Source: Acorus gramineus (Eukaryota > Streptophyta > Magnoliopsida > Acorales > Acoraceae). From it: DNA of 64,000 bases. The notes below the pieces were generated by a model, which was not told the DNA's origin, searched no databases, and saw only the letters and a program-made list of their open reading frames with translations. How positions within the stretch are numbered: position 1 is the stretch's first letter; each line of letters starts with the position of its first letter. Made by a program: the position numbers and the translations under genes. Location: the NCBI GenBank assembly GCA_030737835.1, contig CM060852.1, positions 10,212,507-10,276,506 of the forward strand, written 5' to 3'. This document shows, piece by piece, positions 31,397 to 44,700 of this stretch.

Positions 31397-34300
31397 TCAC
31401 TCATTGAGCCAATCCACACTGAAGCATTCTTTCACAACCTCTACCCGAAACTCCGCCATCGCCTTCCCCACTTCCTTCCATAAAAATGCCATGTCTTCGT
31501 CGCACACGACATGTCCCAGAGACCTCAATGAAATCACCGACGACGGGAGGCTCCTGATCTCTGAGCACTCCCTCATGTCAATCTTCTCCAAGCTCGCCAT
31601 TTGCCCGAGTCCCTTGGGGAGGTCCGGGAGATTCACACACTGTGATATGTCGAGATACTTCAACTGGCTAAGCCGGCTTATCGACTGAGGGAGTCTGTCT
31701 AAACAAGGGCAAGCAGACACACTCAAGATTCTCAGTGAGTTCAGGTCCCCCAGTTGGTTTGGCAGCTCTTGCAAGTCATGACAGTTGGTGATGCTCAGGT
31801 TTTCCAGACAACCCAATCTGCAGATGCTCGGAGGGAGCCCAGAGAGGTCGATGCAGTGGTCCACGTTGAGGTCGACGAGCTGTGGGAACAACGCTTGAAG
31901 GTTGACTTTCGACCCTTGTAGGCTCTCGTTGACCTCGCAAAGGACGAGCGAGATCCTGCGGAGGTGCTTAAGGGGGATTGTGGTTCTCGGCATTGGAGGG
32001 ACTGTGATCTTCTCTAACCACAGGCTTCTCAATCCATTCATTGAAGTGAACACCGAAAGGTTGTGAAGTCTTGCACTTGAGGTGCCATGGTTGTTGATCA
32101 CTAGAGATTTGAGCTTAGACATCGATGCGATGAATGGAGGCAGGAAGTACTCGCTGGAGGAGAAGTTCAGTATGAGGACTTCGGCCTTGGGGAAGTCCAT
32201 GTGGAACCAATCTGATTCTTTCATTTCACCTGTTGATGCAACAACCCAATCCAACATGAGCTCTAAAGATTCATAATTTCAAACTTTACTGTAATGGAAG
32301 TTATACCTGTATGAACTGAAACAACCGTGGCTTCGAATGGATGATCGGCGCCCCTCTCCCAATCCTTCGGCAGACCATTCTCTCTTCTCGGCATGATCAG
32401 TCGCCTCCGTTGATTTGCAGGTTCGCGATTCGACATGTAAAGAGCCAGGTCTCGCAGGCAATCATGTTGAGTCACTGAGATTTCACTACATGAGCTGTAT
32501 ATGTCTCCTGCTCTTCTCCTGCACATACCCATCGCAGTTTAAGTTGCCACTTCACAAAGTTGAATAACCAAAAGAGTTCAGCATCACATACTGTGCATCC
32601 TCCACCATGGTTACAAGGTTTTTGTTGCAGAGCTCGACTAGCACATCGAATGCTTCGACTTCTTCGAGGCCGTGAATCTCCATCCATAGACCGAACAACA
32701 CATCGAGGGGGATCTTCTTGTCTTCGGGGAAGGAGCCCAAGTCAAGGAAGCATTCCCTCACTTCGGGCTTCAAGCTCTCGAGCGTCACTGCCATTTGTTT
32801 GAGTAGCTTCTCCTCATGAAACTCCGATATGCTCTCGCCTCGGGAGAGCTTGACTTTGTAGCTCGCCCACACTCGCGGAAGCTGGCCTTTCAGCGAGGCT
32901 CCGATCACTTTAAGCGCCAATGGGTGGCCTTTACACTCTGTGACAACCTGTTTGAATTTTGATGTCAAGCGCCAAAAGCATACGCTGATCGAAAAACCAT
33001 GATGAATTATTGCCTTTGCCTTACCTGCATCACGAGTTTCTTATCGATGTCAGGAGGGATGGAGTTCTGACTGAACGCGTTGTGGCAAAATATTGAAAGA
33101 GCCTCCTCTTCTCCCAAAGTTGGCAATTCGTATGTCGTATCGATTGCGTTAGGAAACTTGAATCGTGAGATGACGAGGATCTTGCAACCGGGGATTCGAG
33201 ACACCAGCTCCTTGAGCTGGAAGAAGTGATTAAGAGACCATACATCGTCGAGTACTACTAGTATCGGACATTCGTTGTTCTTCATCCCCGATTGAGGGAT
33301 CCAATTGAAGGTGCCCATGGTTCGGGTGCTCATGATCTTTTGTGATAACACTTGTTCTAATTGTGCCAAATTCGGAGATTGCGAGACCGTCTCAAAGAAG
33401 ATCTGATTGTCGAAATGCTCTGCACGGTCACCACAAATTTGTCATTAGTTCTTTGAAATGGTGGAAGCAAAAAGGCCTTAAAAAGAGTAAATTCAACTGA
33501 AACAGAGAGAACTGAATCACAAAAAATCAGAAAACAAAAACACCCAAAGAGAGAACCAGTGATCCAATTCACAAAAACATATGGACCCAACAAACCAAAT
33601 CAGTCACTACAAATTTATCATCAGTTCTTTGAAATGGTGGAACCCAGAAAGCCTTAACAGAGTCAAATCAACTAAAACGGAGAGAACTGAATCACAAAAA
33701 AATCATAAAACAAAGACACCCAAAAAGAGAACAAGTCACGGACAATCATTCCTGCAGTCACTTATCTTTACAGAAAATGAATCATATACTCCAATTAATT
33801 GAATGTTAGAAATTTCACATACCTCGAACATCCGAATCCCGACAAATCGCCCGCGCGATCGTCGTCTTCCCACACCCACCCATCCCACAAATCCCCACCA
33901 CCCCACCACCCTCCGCCGCCATCAACATCTCCTTCACCCTCTCCTTCACCCCCCTCGTCACCGTCCCCTCCACAACCCACTCATCCCCACCATCCAAACC
34001 CAGCCCCTCCATCATCTCCACCACCGCCGCCCCCGCGAGCCTCCCTTCAATCCTCCCCACCGCGCGCCCAATCCCCTCCAACCCGGCCTTCACGTCCTCC
34101 AATCCCGTCCGCGTCTCGTACCTCGCGTGGTGCACGTCCGCCGCGACGTGCGCGGGCATGATCCGCACCATGAACCGCGTGACCCACCTCTCGATCTTCT
34201 CCATCTTGCGCGCGTACTGTAAGGACTTGTACGCGTTCCATCGGCTGAGCGCGACCGCCTTCTTGGCGAGATCGAGACCCATGTTGAGCTTCTCCGAGAG

Positions 34301-34495
34301 CTCGTCGAGCTGGCGCTGGCGGAGCTGGGGGAGTTCGTTCCCGGAGTACTTGATTTCTTGGATTGTGGGGAGGAGCTCCTCCACGGAGTGCTTGAGTTGC
34401 TTCGCCGAGGCTCGGCAGAGGGCGACGCGTTTGATGACTTGGTAGAGCTCCTTCACCAGCTCTGTTGCGATCTCTCCCGCGAAGAAGGTGTCCAT
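31397..34495 (-). CDS. ADR1: RPW8-type helper NLR, ADR1 class
   Basis: An intracellular immune receptor. ADR1 proteins act downstream of TIR-type sensor NLRs with EDS1-PAD4 and form membrane calcium-permeable channels. Five exons: 34495-33823, 33419-33025, 32947-32592, 32518-32307 and 32229-31397, all GT-AG and in frame, giving 822 aa. Order: RPW8-like CC domain (1-150; ELVKELYQVIKRVALCRASA, LLPTIQEIKYSGNELP), a Gly-rich linker, then an NB-ARC with P-loop GMGGCGKTT (204-212), kinase-2 ILVVLDDVW (277-285), GHPLAL, and QHD (about 491) replacing MHD as usual in this class. LRRs follow (546-800), then the ADR1-type tail ending FSVDWLNE. All key NB-ARC motifs are intact, so it looks functional. 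Intron 1 contains a tandem duplication. NRG1 is the alternative class, but length and tail favour ADR1. Confidence 0.94.
33428..33745. repeat. tandem duplication in ADR1-like intron 1, period 176 bp
   Basis: Two units, about 33428-33603 and 33604-33745, share TCA(C/-)TACAAATTT-like text, CAGTTCTTTGAAATGGTGGA, GGAGAGAACTGAATCACAAA and CACCCAAA(G/A)AGAGAAC. The match is high enough for a fairly recent duplication. It is intronic and leaves splice sites intact. Confidence 0.75.
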
Positions 34496-34620
34496 TGTTC
34501 TGATGGGTTTGGGTGATTGGGTTTCGATTGAATGGAATTTTTGTTGGTTTGGGAGGGGTCGGTGAGCTTGTAAGGGGACCAAATGTTAGAGTGCCGTTTG
34601 GTGATTCTGGATTGTAGTTT
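34496..34620 (-). promoter_or_regulatory. 5' leader of the ADR1-like gene
   Basis: The stretch upstream of the ATG at 34495 contains an in-frame upstream ATG at 34582, which would add 29 residues. I reject it because the internal MDTFFAGEIA start aligns with ADR1 N-termini. No promoter motif is clear. Confidence 0.35.
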
Positions 34621-35637
34621 TGGTTTTCCACTGATTTTTTCGGACTTTTTAAAGATCGAAGAATCAATTCTGGTGTTATTAGTAGTGGTTTGACTACTTT
34701 TTTTTTTGCATTTATACCCCTAAAATTTAATTTTGTCAAAATATGAAGAAATACTATTTTCATGGATAAATGGCTGAGTGTCCTTCTTTTGGGGTCGTTG
34801 TAAAATTTAAAATATTTATATTATGCATAATTACCCCTCAAAAGGGCATGGGTACAAAATTTAATTCTTTTCAGCTGAATTGATGGCAATAGAGTTTCAA
34901 GGGGGGTATTTGACAATATCGGATTTGTTTGAGGGGTATATGAAAAATCCCAATCCTGCAATGGGAACTGAGGCATGAATTCTTTAGGCCTAGTTTGGCA
35001 TAGGAATTCGGGATAAGGGGTTAGGATAAGAAAAAAATTAAATTAAATAACTTGTTATCGCATATGATATAAAAAAAAATAGAAATAAAACATGAACAAC
35101 TGTCCACATTTTGAGATAAAAAATGGAGAATAATTTATTTTGAGTAAAAGGTGGAATAGACTTTGTCTTAATTTTTTTATCCCAATTTTGTAAAATTGAG
35201 ACAACATTTATGACTATCCTTGAAAAAAAAAAAAAAATGTGCACCACTAAACAATATTAATGTCCTATTAATAGGAATGGTAGATTTGATATTTTTTTAA
35301 AAAAATCAAAATTATCCCAATTTATCCCTTAACAAACTAGACTTTAGATATTATGCATGTGGAGGTTTTTTTTATTAACAAAGCGGAAACATTAATATAA
35401 CCACCTTTAAACTGTCTGAAAGCCATATAACTCACTGACTTTTTCTGTAATCCATATAACTCTTTGTAAACTCTATTACAGGGGGTTATTTGAATTTTTT
35501 TCCTTAAAAAAAGTACAATTCAGTAATAGTTTAGTATGATGTGTTGTTCAAATTTGATTCATAGATTATTCATTTTGATTTATTAATTGTTTAATTTGTT
35601 TTATGAATTGCTTTATCCCATGTTACAAAAAAAGAAA
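34621..35637. other. intergenic DNA, no gene seen
   Basis: AT-rich. A short stretch near 35395-35500 (CCATATAACTC..., GGGGGTTATTTGAATTTTTT) resembles one arm of the foldback family found at 51.4-52.5 kb. Otherwise nothing. Confidence 0.4.
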
Positions 35638-36498
35638 GGGTCAATTGCCCAAATACCCTTGCAGTCCAATCCCAATATTTTCTGTGCCTCCACCTTTTGA
35701 AATTTTTTTTTTACTCCTGCAGCAAACACTTAATTTTTTTTCTACCACAAAATTGTAGTTTTTTTTCCTGTAATTGTATGTATGTTTTTTGTAACTTGTA
35801 GAATACAAAATATAATTTCTGTAAATATTATATGTAAGTGCATTATTATACGTGTCATGTAAAAATGGTAACTTGCAAAATACTAAAGAAACATATGTTA
35901 ATGCATAACACCTGAAAATATTTTATCACAAACATCAAAACACTTGAATTCATCAAATGTTTGCATTCCGACATTCTTTTCCTATCCTAATGAACTGAGA
36001 TATTGTATTTCCTAAGATCATCTTCATGTTATTTTGGCTAAAATCGAATCTATTGTTACACATACAAGTTAGCAAGCGTACATCATTAGAAAGAAAACGC
36101 AATTTAAACTATATTAGAGATGCAATAATTAGTCAAACACCCAAATAAATCAAATACCAATAGGTGTGTATTTCATGGCAATATAAGAACTACATATATA
36201 TTAATGTTATGCATTAATGTATGTTTTTCTAGTGTTTTGCAACTTACGATTTTTACATAACATAATAATGCATTTACAAATAATATTTACAGAGATTACA
36301 TTTTGTGTTCTTCAAGTTACAGAAAACATATATGTACTTACAGGAAAAAACTGCGATTTTGTGGGGTTGGGGGAATTAAAGGGATGAGGGTACAAAAAAA
36401 ATTAGGTGTTTGCTGTAAAAGTACATAATTTTTTTTTAAAAGGTCGGGACATAGAAAATATTAGGGTTGAGTTGTAAGGATATTTGAGCAATTGATCC
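35638..36498. mobile_element. Mutator-like MITE with long terminal inverted repeats
   Basis: 861 bp flanked by a perfect 9-bp direct repeat, AAAAAGAAA, at 35629-35637 and 36499-36507. Arms of about 270-290 bp (35638-35910 and 36205-36498) are inverted repeats: the left end is GGGTCAATTGCCCAAATA, and the right end reverse complemented is GGATCAATTGCTCAAATA. Matching interiors include CAGCAAACAC(T/C)TAATTTTTT. A 9-bp target duplication with long TIRs is diagnostic of the Mutator superfamily. No transposase is present, so it is non-autonomous. Confidence 0.88.
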
Positions 36499-36507
36499 AA
36501 AAAGAAA

Positions 36508-39500
36508 TTGATAATATTTTGTTCAGGATTATCCCACAATCTTTAATAGCTTGGTGACATACCACTACCCATGGGAAAGCCTGAGTCTCGAGACTCCGGG
36601 AGTGAAGTTGAATTCAATACAAAGATTCTTTGATCAGGAAAAACTCACTTGTGTTACACTTTGCATGATTAGGATCCACTGAAAAAAATAGTCACCTCCA
36701 AAAGACCACTCCACCCAAAGATTTGGAAAGTGAAAAACCCCTTCCTTTTCTTTTTTAATCCGTTTTCTTGCCTTAAAAATTTATTTAGGTTATGATAAAA
36801 AAAATTGATTTGACATGTGAGATGATCACAGATAATTTTGACATGTGGTCTCCCTTTATACCAGTCGAATAGATTGAGTGAAATAACATAATTATATGGG
36901 AGATCTAGAAAATACCAATAAGATTACTTTATTGGCTTATTCTCATATGTTTTGTTATACCTATACCCTAGTTTTTGCAAACAAATAGAATTTTGAACTT
37001 GTTCCATCTTATGCTTATCTATTCACCCATTTTCCACTACCCAAGCAAAGTATCTATCCTTTTTTAAAAAGCATATGCTTTAGAATAAGAATATGAGTAT
37101 ATTTTGAGGTTCCATGTAACTTTATTCACGTGCATTCATTTGGATAGCGACATAAGCTATTTTAATATAGATAACTATTTCAGTATAGATAAAGAATAAA
37201 TCAATTTTTGTTTGGTTGTGTTTTTAATTATTTCTATTGAGAAATGTAATAATAAAGTTTTTGTTGTTTGATTGATAATGAATTACGATAAAAAGTGAAT
37301 AAGATGTAAATAAGAATTTATAAAAAGTAAAACATTGATTTGATATATGAGTTCTTATATTTAAAAGATACGATGACAATTGATTTGACATGTGAATCCC
37401 ATTTATACCAGTGACATAGATTAAGTGGAATAGCACAATACCAAAAAAACCCAAAATATAAATACCACTTTATTATCACGTATTCTAACATAATTATATT
37501 ATCTTACCCACCGTTTGGGGGTGGAACATAAGCATGGAATAGAGAAGAATACAAGAGAATAGCAAAAAAAAAGTTGTTTGTTTTGCTAGAATAAACCCTG
37601 ATAGCTATGTCTGGATAAGCTAAGATAAGACCTGATAACTATTATCAGAAAATGCTAGAATTACTTATCAGGGCTTATCTATACCAATGGATAAAAATAT
37701 CATTCTCTGTCATTTTGAAAAATTTATCTAACCTAACACTCTTTGCACACATTCCAAAAGCTGTCACATCTCTCATACTTATTCCCAAACACAAATAATT
37801 TATGCAAGGGTATAATTGTTATTTAAAAAATCATAAACTCTTAATCATCTCTTATCTACCACTTATCCTTACTTTATCCAAGGTGAATCAAACAACAAAA
37901 AGATCAATTTTAAGTTTTTCAATAAGAATAACAGAAAAGACAACAAAACAAAAATTTACCTATTCAGCATAGATTATTATCTATCCCAATATAGTTATCA
38001 AGAACGAATAACCCTATATCACACCCCAAACAGAGAATTATTCTTTTGCAAACTAATAATTTTTTAATTTTATTCCTCATATTTCTTCCCTGTTCTCTCA
38101 TCCATGTCCATGACAATGGGTGCATCAATGTCACGACAGCTCTGATGAGAGAACAACGATAGAGTTGTGTGGATCAAAAATTTCTTGAGTGATACGCAAC
38201 CCAGGTCGTGGGGCTCACTTTCAGGACTTTTCATGGGTCTTCACTTTGTTCTTTTGTTTGTTATAATAATTGTGCTTCATGAAAGGAACCCACGAAAAAA
38301 TTAAAAATATATTTGATGAAGTTGTCTGCTTTCAGTTTTCATTCCTCAGCTTTTTCTGTACCAACATGGTTTCCCATTTTTTTCTTTGTTTTTTATTCTG
38401 AAGAAATGCTGTTCAATTTGTTAGGTTTATAAGATTTTGGTTTTGGAACTTTGCATCAAATAATGTTCTCTGGTGGCTGCTTTTTGTCTATCCAAATTGT
38501 GATAAGGTTCGAATTGAGTAATTCTGTTTCAAGGGCGGATGATATTATATACACAGGGTAATTTAGTTACAGTTTTAAATAGAGTCTCACATACAATTTA
38601 CACATGTTATGATTTTTAAAAAATAATAAATCTTGTCTAATTACCTCATTAGATCGAATTAATGAGATATTATAATGATTGTATAACAACGCCAGTATAT
38701 CTGTGTTGCTATATACAATCGTTACAATTTTCATTTTCAGTCTCATATATATCGATAGTTATCTCATAAAATATACATCTTTTAAAAGTAGATTAATACA
38801 ATTCATCAGAATATATAACTCATTTTTATAAAATTATATATATAAACCTTATTAGATTATCTACAAAAAAAAAAAAAAAAAAAAATCAAATTGTAAACGT
38901 GCGATTTCTAACATTATTCTCATATATCTGAACAAACAGTCCTACTGTAGATTGTTTCATCATCTCAAAAGGTATTGATTTGGAAGGTATATCTTTCTAC
39001 ACGAATTGCTTTTCATTTTCATGTTTATTATCTTTTCTTAACCAAGACAACGATTGGAGTTTAAATTGTTTAAAAATCACATCCCTTTTAAATTAAATTA
39101 ACTTGACTTCAACCCAAATTCAACCCCACATCAAAATCTGAAAATAATTAGATCTGACGGAGTGACAGATTGGGTTGGGTTTGGATTAACCTTCTAAAAC
39201 TCTTGATCTGGCTCCAATTTGACTCAATCTGTCCAAATTGTTGCCCTAGACGAACTATAAATGAGATTTTTTTTTGTTTCTTATCTTTTTCTTATTTGAT
39301 AAATATAAATAAGGACAAAATTAAATGATATTTTATTTCTTAAAATTGGGACAAGTTATCTACTATTATCTCATCAAATTAGACTTTTGAAAATGAATGA
39401 TATTTTAATTATAAGTTATTCCAATTTCAGATGATAAAAAATCTATCGTTTTTTCTTTATTCACGTGTCAAAATCCAGACTAAAGATAATGAATAAATGT

Positions 39501-41776
39501 TATTCTACAATTTAGATGAAACAATCACATTTTTATTTCTAAAATCAAAATTAGAACAATTCTGTTTTTTTTTAAATTATAACAAACATTATATGTTATA
39601 GTTCATGGGGTTCGAGTCCCAATATTTATCTACATATACTATTATCTGATCATTTATTTGTTCTCTCATTCTCTTATCTTGATATTTATCATTTTCCCAA
39701 AGCAGCATTTTCATTATTGTCTATTCAGGCAAATGCATTACAAACTAAGTAAATTTTATAATTATATGATCTGGTTTTTTATTAAAAAAAAATTGTGGCT
39801 ATGATATTTTCCCAGAGACTAAATTAACAACCACATATTATCAGTCAAATAAAGTTTGGGATGAGTCATCTTTCAATGCTTGTTTTTTTTAGTGATGGAA
39901 ACTGGCCTTACGCGTGAACTTGATGGGCCACTTATAGACAAATAATAGACTTTTAATAACACAGACACAGTCTTCTATTATTATCCTTTATATGCAAAAC
40001 AAGGTTGTGGGACAACAAATCTCTACTAGATTCCTTTTGTTGATGTCACCACTCGTTCATTTTTCAAAGCCTTGTATATCCTCAGTTCACATTGCAGCAC
40101 ATGCTTATTATCTAGGATGCTTCATCTCATAATTATGTTATTCAGAATTTGTATTGCACTTTAGACAAGATGAAAAGAGAAGATTCATGTGGTTTGATAA
40201 AATATTATTTAGACCCACTACCACTAAAATAGAAAATAGAATATGTTGTTGTTGATTAATGTTAACTCACAGAATAACATATATTATATAAATACAATAC
40301 CATAATGCCCTTGCACAATTAAAAAATTATAAGAAATGACATTACACATGAAAAATATATGTGCACAAAATATTGAATACCGACGCTTCCATTTGTAGTT
40401 GCATTTTATTTGACCTTCAGGGAACTCCTCTGATACATGACTTTATTGATATTAAAAAACCACAACCTAAGATGTAAATCCAACAATTTCATTCACTCTA
40501 ATTAATGATAGAGTTGTCAATGTGTTGGGTTTTGATCAAAGTGATACTCCCATCTAAGCAAAAAATCAATTACTCTATAAAGAAAATAGGCCATTGACCT
40601 ATTGTATCCTATAGCTACCAAAATATGGTTTGAGTTCTATTTTTTTCCTACTTTAAGTGAATGACAAAATGGCTATGTTAATTATGCCCTTATCAACTTT
40701 ACGACCATAGTTTCTCTCAAGTTCCATCAAACAGTATTGCAAAATACACAAATAAGCCTGCCATAAGAGGAAAAAAAGAAGACTAATCAATAAGTGAATG
40801 AGTGTAAATTCTCCACGTGTTCAAAAAATACATCCATATATTATAATATGTGTTGGATACATTGGATAATGCGAGAGACAGTATTATATGCAATTGTCTT
40901 TATGGTCTCTGTATGCTTTTAATTTTTTTATTATGAAAGCTCTACCCAAAGAATCAACCTCCCATGAGTATAAGCAATTGAATGGTTTCATTAATATAGT
41001 CTTCCATTGGTGATGGACATTGTTCTAGATGACTTTTGAAAATAAAATATTGTAGTCAACACTGCAACACATGCAATGTTGACACATTTGATGTGAAGTG
41101 TGAACATTCATATTGGAATCTTAGACCCCAAAAGTGCTGATATAATCATTCAAAACTCGGGATACATGGAATGATATCATTTCATTCAATATAATGGTTA
41201 CCACTATCTTACCAAAAAATATTGTATATATATTATGGTTACCACTTACCATTCTCTTCAACCAATGTATTATTATGTGCAATCCAGTGTGCGGAGTACT
41301 TTGTTAAGTTAACTGATTTTTTTAAATTTTTGTGTGTGATAGCATTTACAATTCATTAGTACATGCTTATTTTCATAGTTGTACATATTTTAGTACAAAA
41401 AATCAAAACAATAAAAAATAGTTACATAAAAAATGTCCCTAATATTATTCTTACCTATGATAACAAATGGGTGGTGGGACTCCAGTGTGTGTGTGTGTGG
41501 TGGATTGGGTGTTTACAAATAAAAGTCATTTCATTGTTTGTTACACGCAATCTTTATATGCAGCTTCTTTGCTAATAAGTTATATACTAGATGAAGCATG
41601 TGATTTGTTATTGTTCAGAATACATGCGAATCAGATGGGCCTCAGTTTATATCAGGTTTTTTTAATCCAAACAAAAAGGATCAGTTTCTTCATGATTTAG
41701 CAACCAAATAAAGTTCATACTATGCATAAACATTAATATCATACACATTGAAGGATGAAACTTACATGAGTGCAAT
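36508..41776. other. 5.3 kb intergenic DNA, no gene seen
   Basis: AT-rich throughout, with A/T runs (for example 38867-38884). A possible decayed MITE spans about 37506-38033 (CCGTTTGGGGGTGG on the left, CACCCCAAACAGAG on the right). A GGTTCGAGTCC word at about 39609 is not part of a foldable tRNA. No exon-like stretch was found. Confidence 0.45.
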
Positions 41777-44700
41777 CTAAAGGTATCTGGTTGGGATGTA
41801 TTCATGCACTTTGATGGGGAAGCTGTAGAATTCATCATTCCTGACATCTCCATTTCTTTTTTGGAATGGAATCCACCATGGAAGACCTCTGTCTTCTGCA
41901 GTGTTCATGGCATCAAGCGTGTTATCAAGTATTGTTCCAACTAACAATGCAACAGTTGGAGATGAGGAGAAGATCGAATTCAGTATGTCGTTGAACTGAT
42001 AACACAGAAATCAAACGAAGAAAAGCTTAGTTAGATTTATATATAGAATCACTTAGGACGGCAATGACTCTAGCAACTCTAGCAAAGCGTACCTCTAAGC
42101 CACCTAGGGCTCGTTTGGAACCAATTCAAAAACAACTTATACTCTAAATTGGTTAAATTGATTTTGGAAAAATTACTCTCAACCAGCTTTTTCGTAAACT
42201 CTGTTTTTGGTGACTTTGAACACATAAATCAAAATCTGAAATCAAAAGCTAAAGTTTAAAAAGACATGTTTGGAATTGATTATTTGAAACTAATTTTGCA
42301 AAAGTGGAATCAGTTTGATAATTGGTCCAAATGGGGCCTTAGTATTGGATTACAATTATGTTCATATCAAGAATTTCAAGAGATACTTCTTCGGGATGCA
42401 GGACAATGACAGACTGATTGGATACATGTTTAAATGATTTTCAGTTAAAAAAGGGACCAAGTAAGCTTAGTTCACTTACCCAGCCGGCGTTTGTCTTCAC
42501 TGGTCCATTGCCTGCTGATACAGTGAATTCGTTGAAATATTGAGGAACAGATATGGCGAGGAAAAGCGAGAGGCCCATAATGTATATATTCCTCATGGAG
42601 TTGTTATTCGTAAATTGAATGAATGAGATGCCAATAGTAGCTACAGAAAATAAAGCAATTCTTATAAATGATACCAGTATAAAACCATATGTTTACAAAG
42701 ATGTCAACAAATTCAAAAGTTCAACTCACCGACTAGGCCAAAGAGAACACAGTATATAGCAGCAAAGATTGGGAATGGAATTGATGCGAAGAAGGCACCA
42801 AACTTTCCTGAAACAAAGCATACCATTTTCAAATTTTTTTTTACAAGTTCTGTCAATTTAATCTGCTGCAATTTTCATGTACAAAAAAAAATATAAACTT
42901 ACCGAATATGGAGAAGAAGATCATGAAACCAGTGGAGATCTGGACCACTCTTCGGCTCCCTATTTGCGTAAGTCCAAGAAGGCCAACATTCTCACTACAT
43001 TAACACTTATCTAGTAAGCCAGTGGAGATGATTGAACATGTGATAGATGGTTCTCCAGTACTTACACACTAATCCAAAAATAAAAATTATCATACAAATA
43101 TTATATAAATCATTACAAATTACATGATCTCATCAAAGTTCTAGAGGTACAGAGACAGTTGAGAAATCCACCAAGCAATGACAATAAAAGCAGAAAAAAG
43201 GCACACAATGCATCCAAGATGGACTTACACTGATGCAGTTGTTCCAACTGCTGCACCAAAGATCCCCTCAAGCAGCATTCCTACACCCTGCAGCCTCGAA
43301 GATGTTTTTGTGAGGACAGGATGGTTGGATATGAATGTGAAGAATAATGTGGTTGGACTAGTAGATATGGTAGGTAAAAAAAATTTCAAGTTGTTAAGAT
43401 AAATTTTAATTTTAATGCCTATCAGCTGCGTCTAGTCAAGAGTTCGAGCTAACAAGACAAACTTTTGGAAGTCCTGAGAGTGACCACTTTGTGAATGTCA
43501 AAGATTAATATTCTATCCAATCTCTCCCCCCTCCACCCTGATATATGTGGGACCGCTCAGGGTCATAGCCTTCAGTTGTACACTTGTACGTGGTTCTTCC
43601 CAATTTTGACATCTATCAATATTATTATGTCAGTCCAAATGATCCACATATAAAAAACAATGTAGTGTGACACCTCTCCTTAGCGTTGCCAATTTTCATG
43701 TTCTAGCAACAAATACTTTTGAATAAAGACAACATGCAAGAACAAGAGTTTCCATTAATAGACTCACCTGGAGACCGATGCTTCTGCTAAGGACGTGTGC
43801 TGGAGGTGGAGTGGCACCTGCGAGCCTTGCAGCAGCATAAAATGCTCCAGTCGACTGCATCGAACGGATAGGTAAATATTGTGGAACATTGATCCGGTAT
43901 CATTCAAGTTGAAAAGAAACAAAGTTAGGCGGAAATTGTAACCTCAAAACTTGAAACTAGTGTTGCTCCTATCATCCCAAACACATGACTCGCCCTGAAG
44001 ATGGGTGCGCCCCATTGGAATGGATATGGAATTTTAACCCTGACGCAGCAAACAGAATACCACATAATTAACTATATATGAAAAAATATACCCCATTAAG
44101 TTACTGGTAGTTTTTATGAGTGACACAAGCAAAACAAGTGATGAACATTGAAATTAAGAATTAAAATGTGTGATGTTTGAGTCAAGACCAGGACAATGTC
44201 TTCTAGATGTGGAGTTCCTTCTATTGCTTTAATAGGTATTCGTTTGCATTGAATAGAAGATACTAGTATTTAGTAGACAGCCTCAAAGGAGAAAAACATG
44301 AAAATCTCCTATGAACATGCATTAAAACCTTGTTTGGAACCAATTGTCAAACTGATTCTAATTCTACAAAATAAGTTATCACATAATCGTCCCAATAGTT
44401 TTATTAAAAGCATGTTTGCTTTTGATTTTGAATTTTGGTTTTAACGTGTTAAAAGTCAACAAAACATCTTTCATGAAAAAGCTGGCTGAGAGCAACTTTT
44501 ATAAAGAAAAAATGTTTTGGAAATTGGTTCCAAACAGAGCCTAAGAAGACTCATAACTTACATTTTCAGATAAGTTCTTGCATTCATGGTAAAACAGAAG
44601 AACAAGGATTCAGTAGACCCTACCATGGAGCAGAGGACATAAGGTAGGACCTATCAGTGCGGCAATGCAACTTAGTCTTCTCGCGAACATTGTTGTACGC

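Noticed and set aside
33799..34222. Two long plus-strand frames rich in Pro/His/Ser
   Set aside because: They are antisense to GC-rich exon 1 of the ADR1-like gene. Their composition mirrors that exon and shows no independent motif.
34560..34582. Upstream in-frame ATG of the ADR1-like gene
   Set aside because: The additional 29 residues do not resemble ADR1 N-termini, while MDTFFAGEIA at 34495 does.
34047..34763. 238-codon minus-strand frame overlapping the NLR start
   Set aside because: It is an alternative frame of the same GC-rich exon. The RPW8/NB-ARC frame is clearly the real one.
37506..38033. Possible MITE with CCGTTTGGGG/CACCCCAAACAG ends
   Set aside because: The inverted similarity is short and no target duplication could be seen, so I did not call it as an element.
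39600..39630. GGTTCGAGTCC word resembling a tRNA T-loop
   Set aside because: No acceptor stem, anticodon arm or upstream A-box is present around it, so it is not a tRNA gene.
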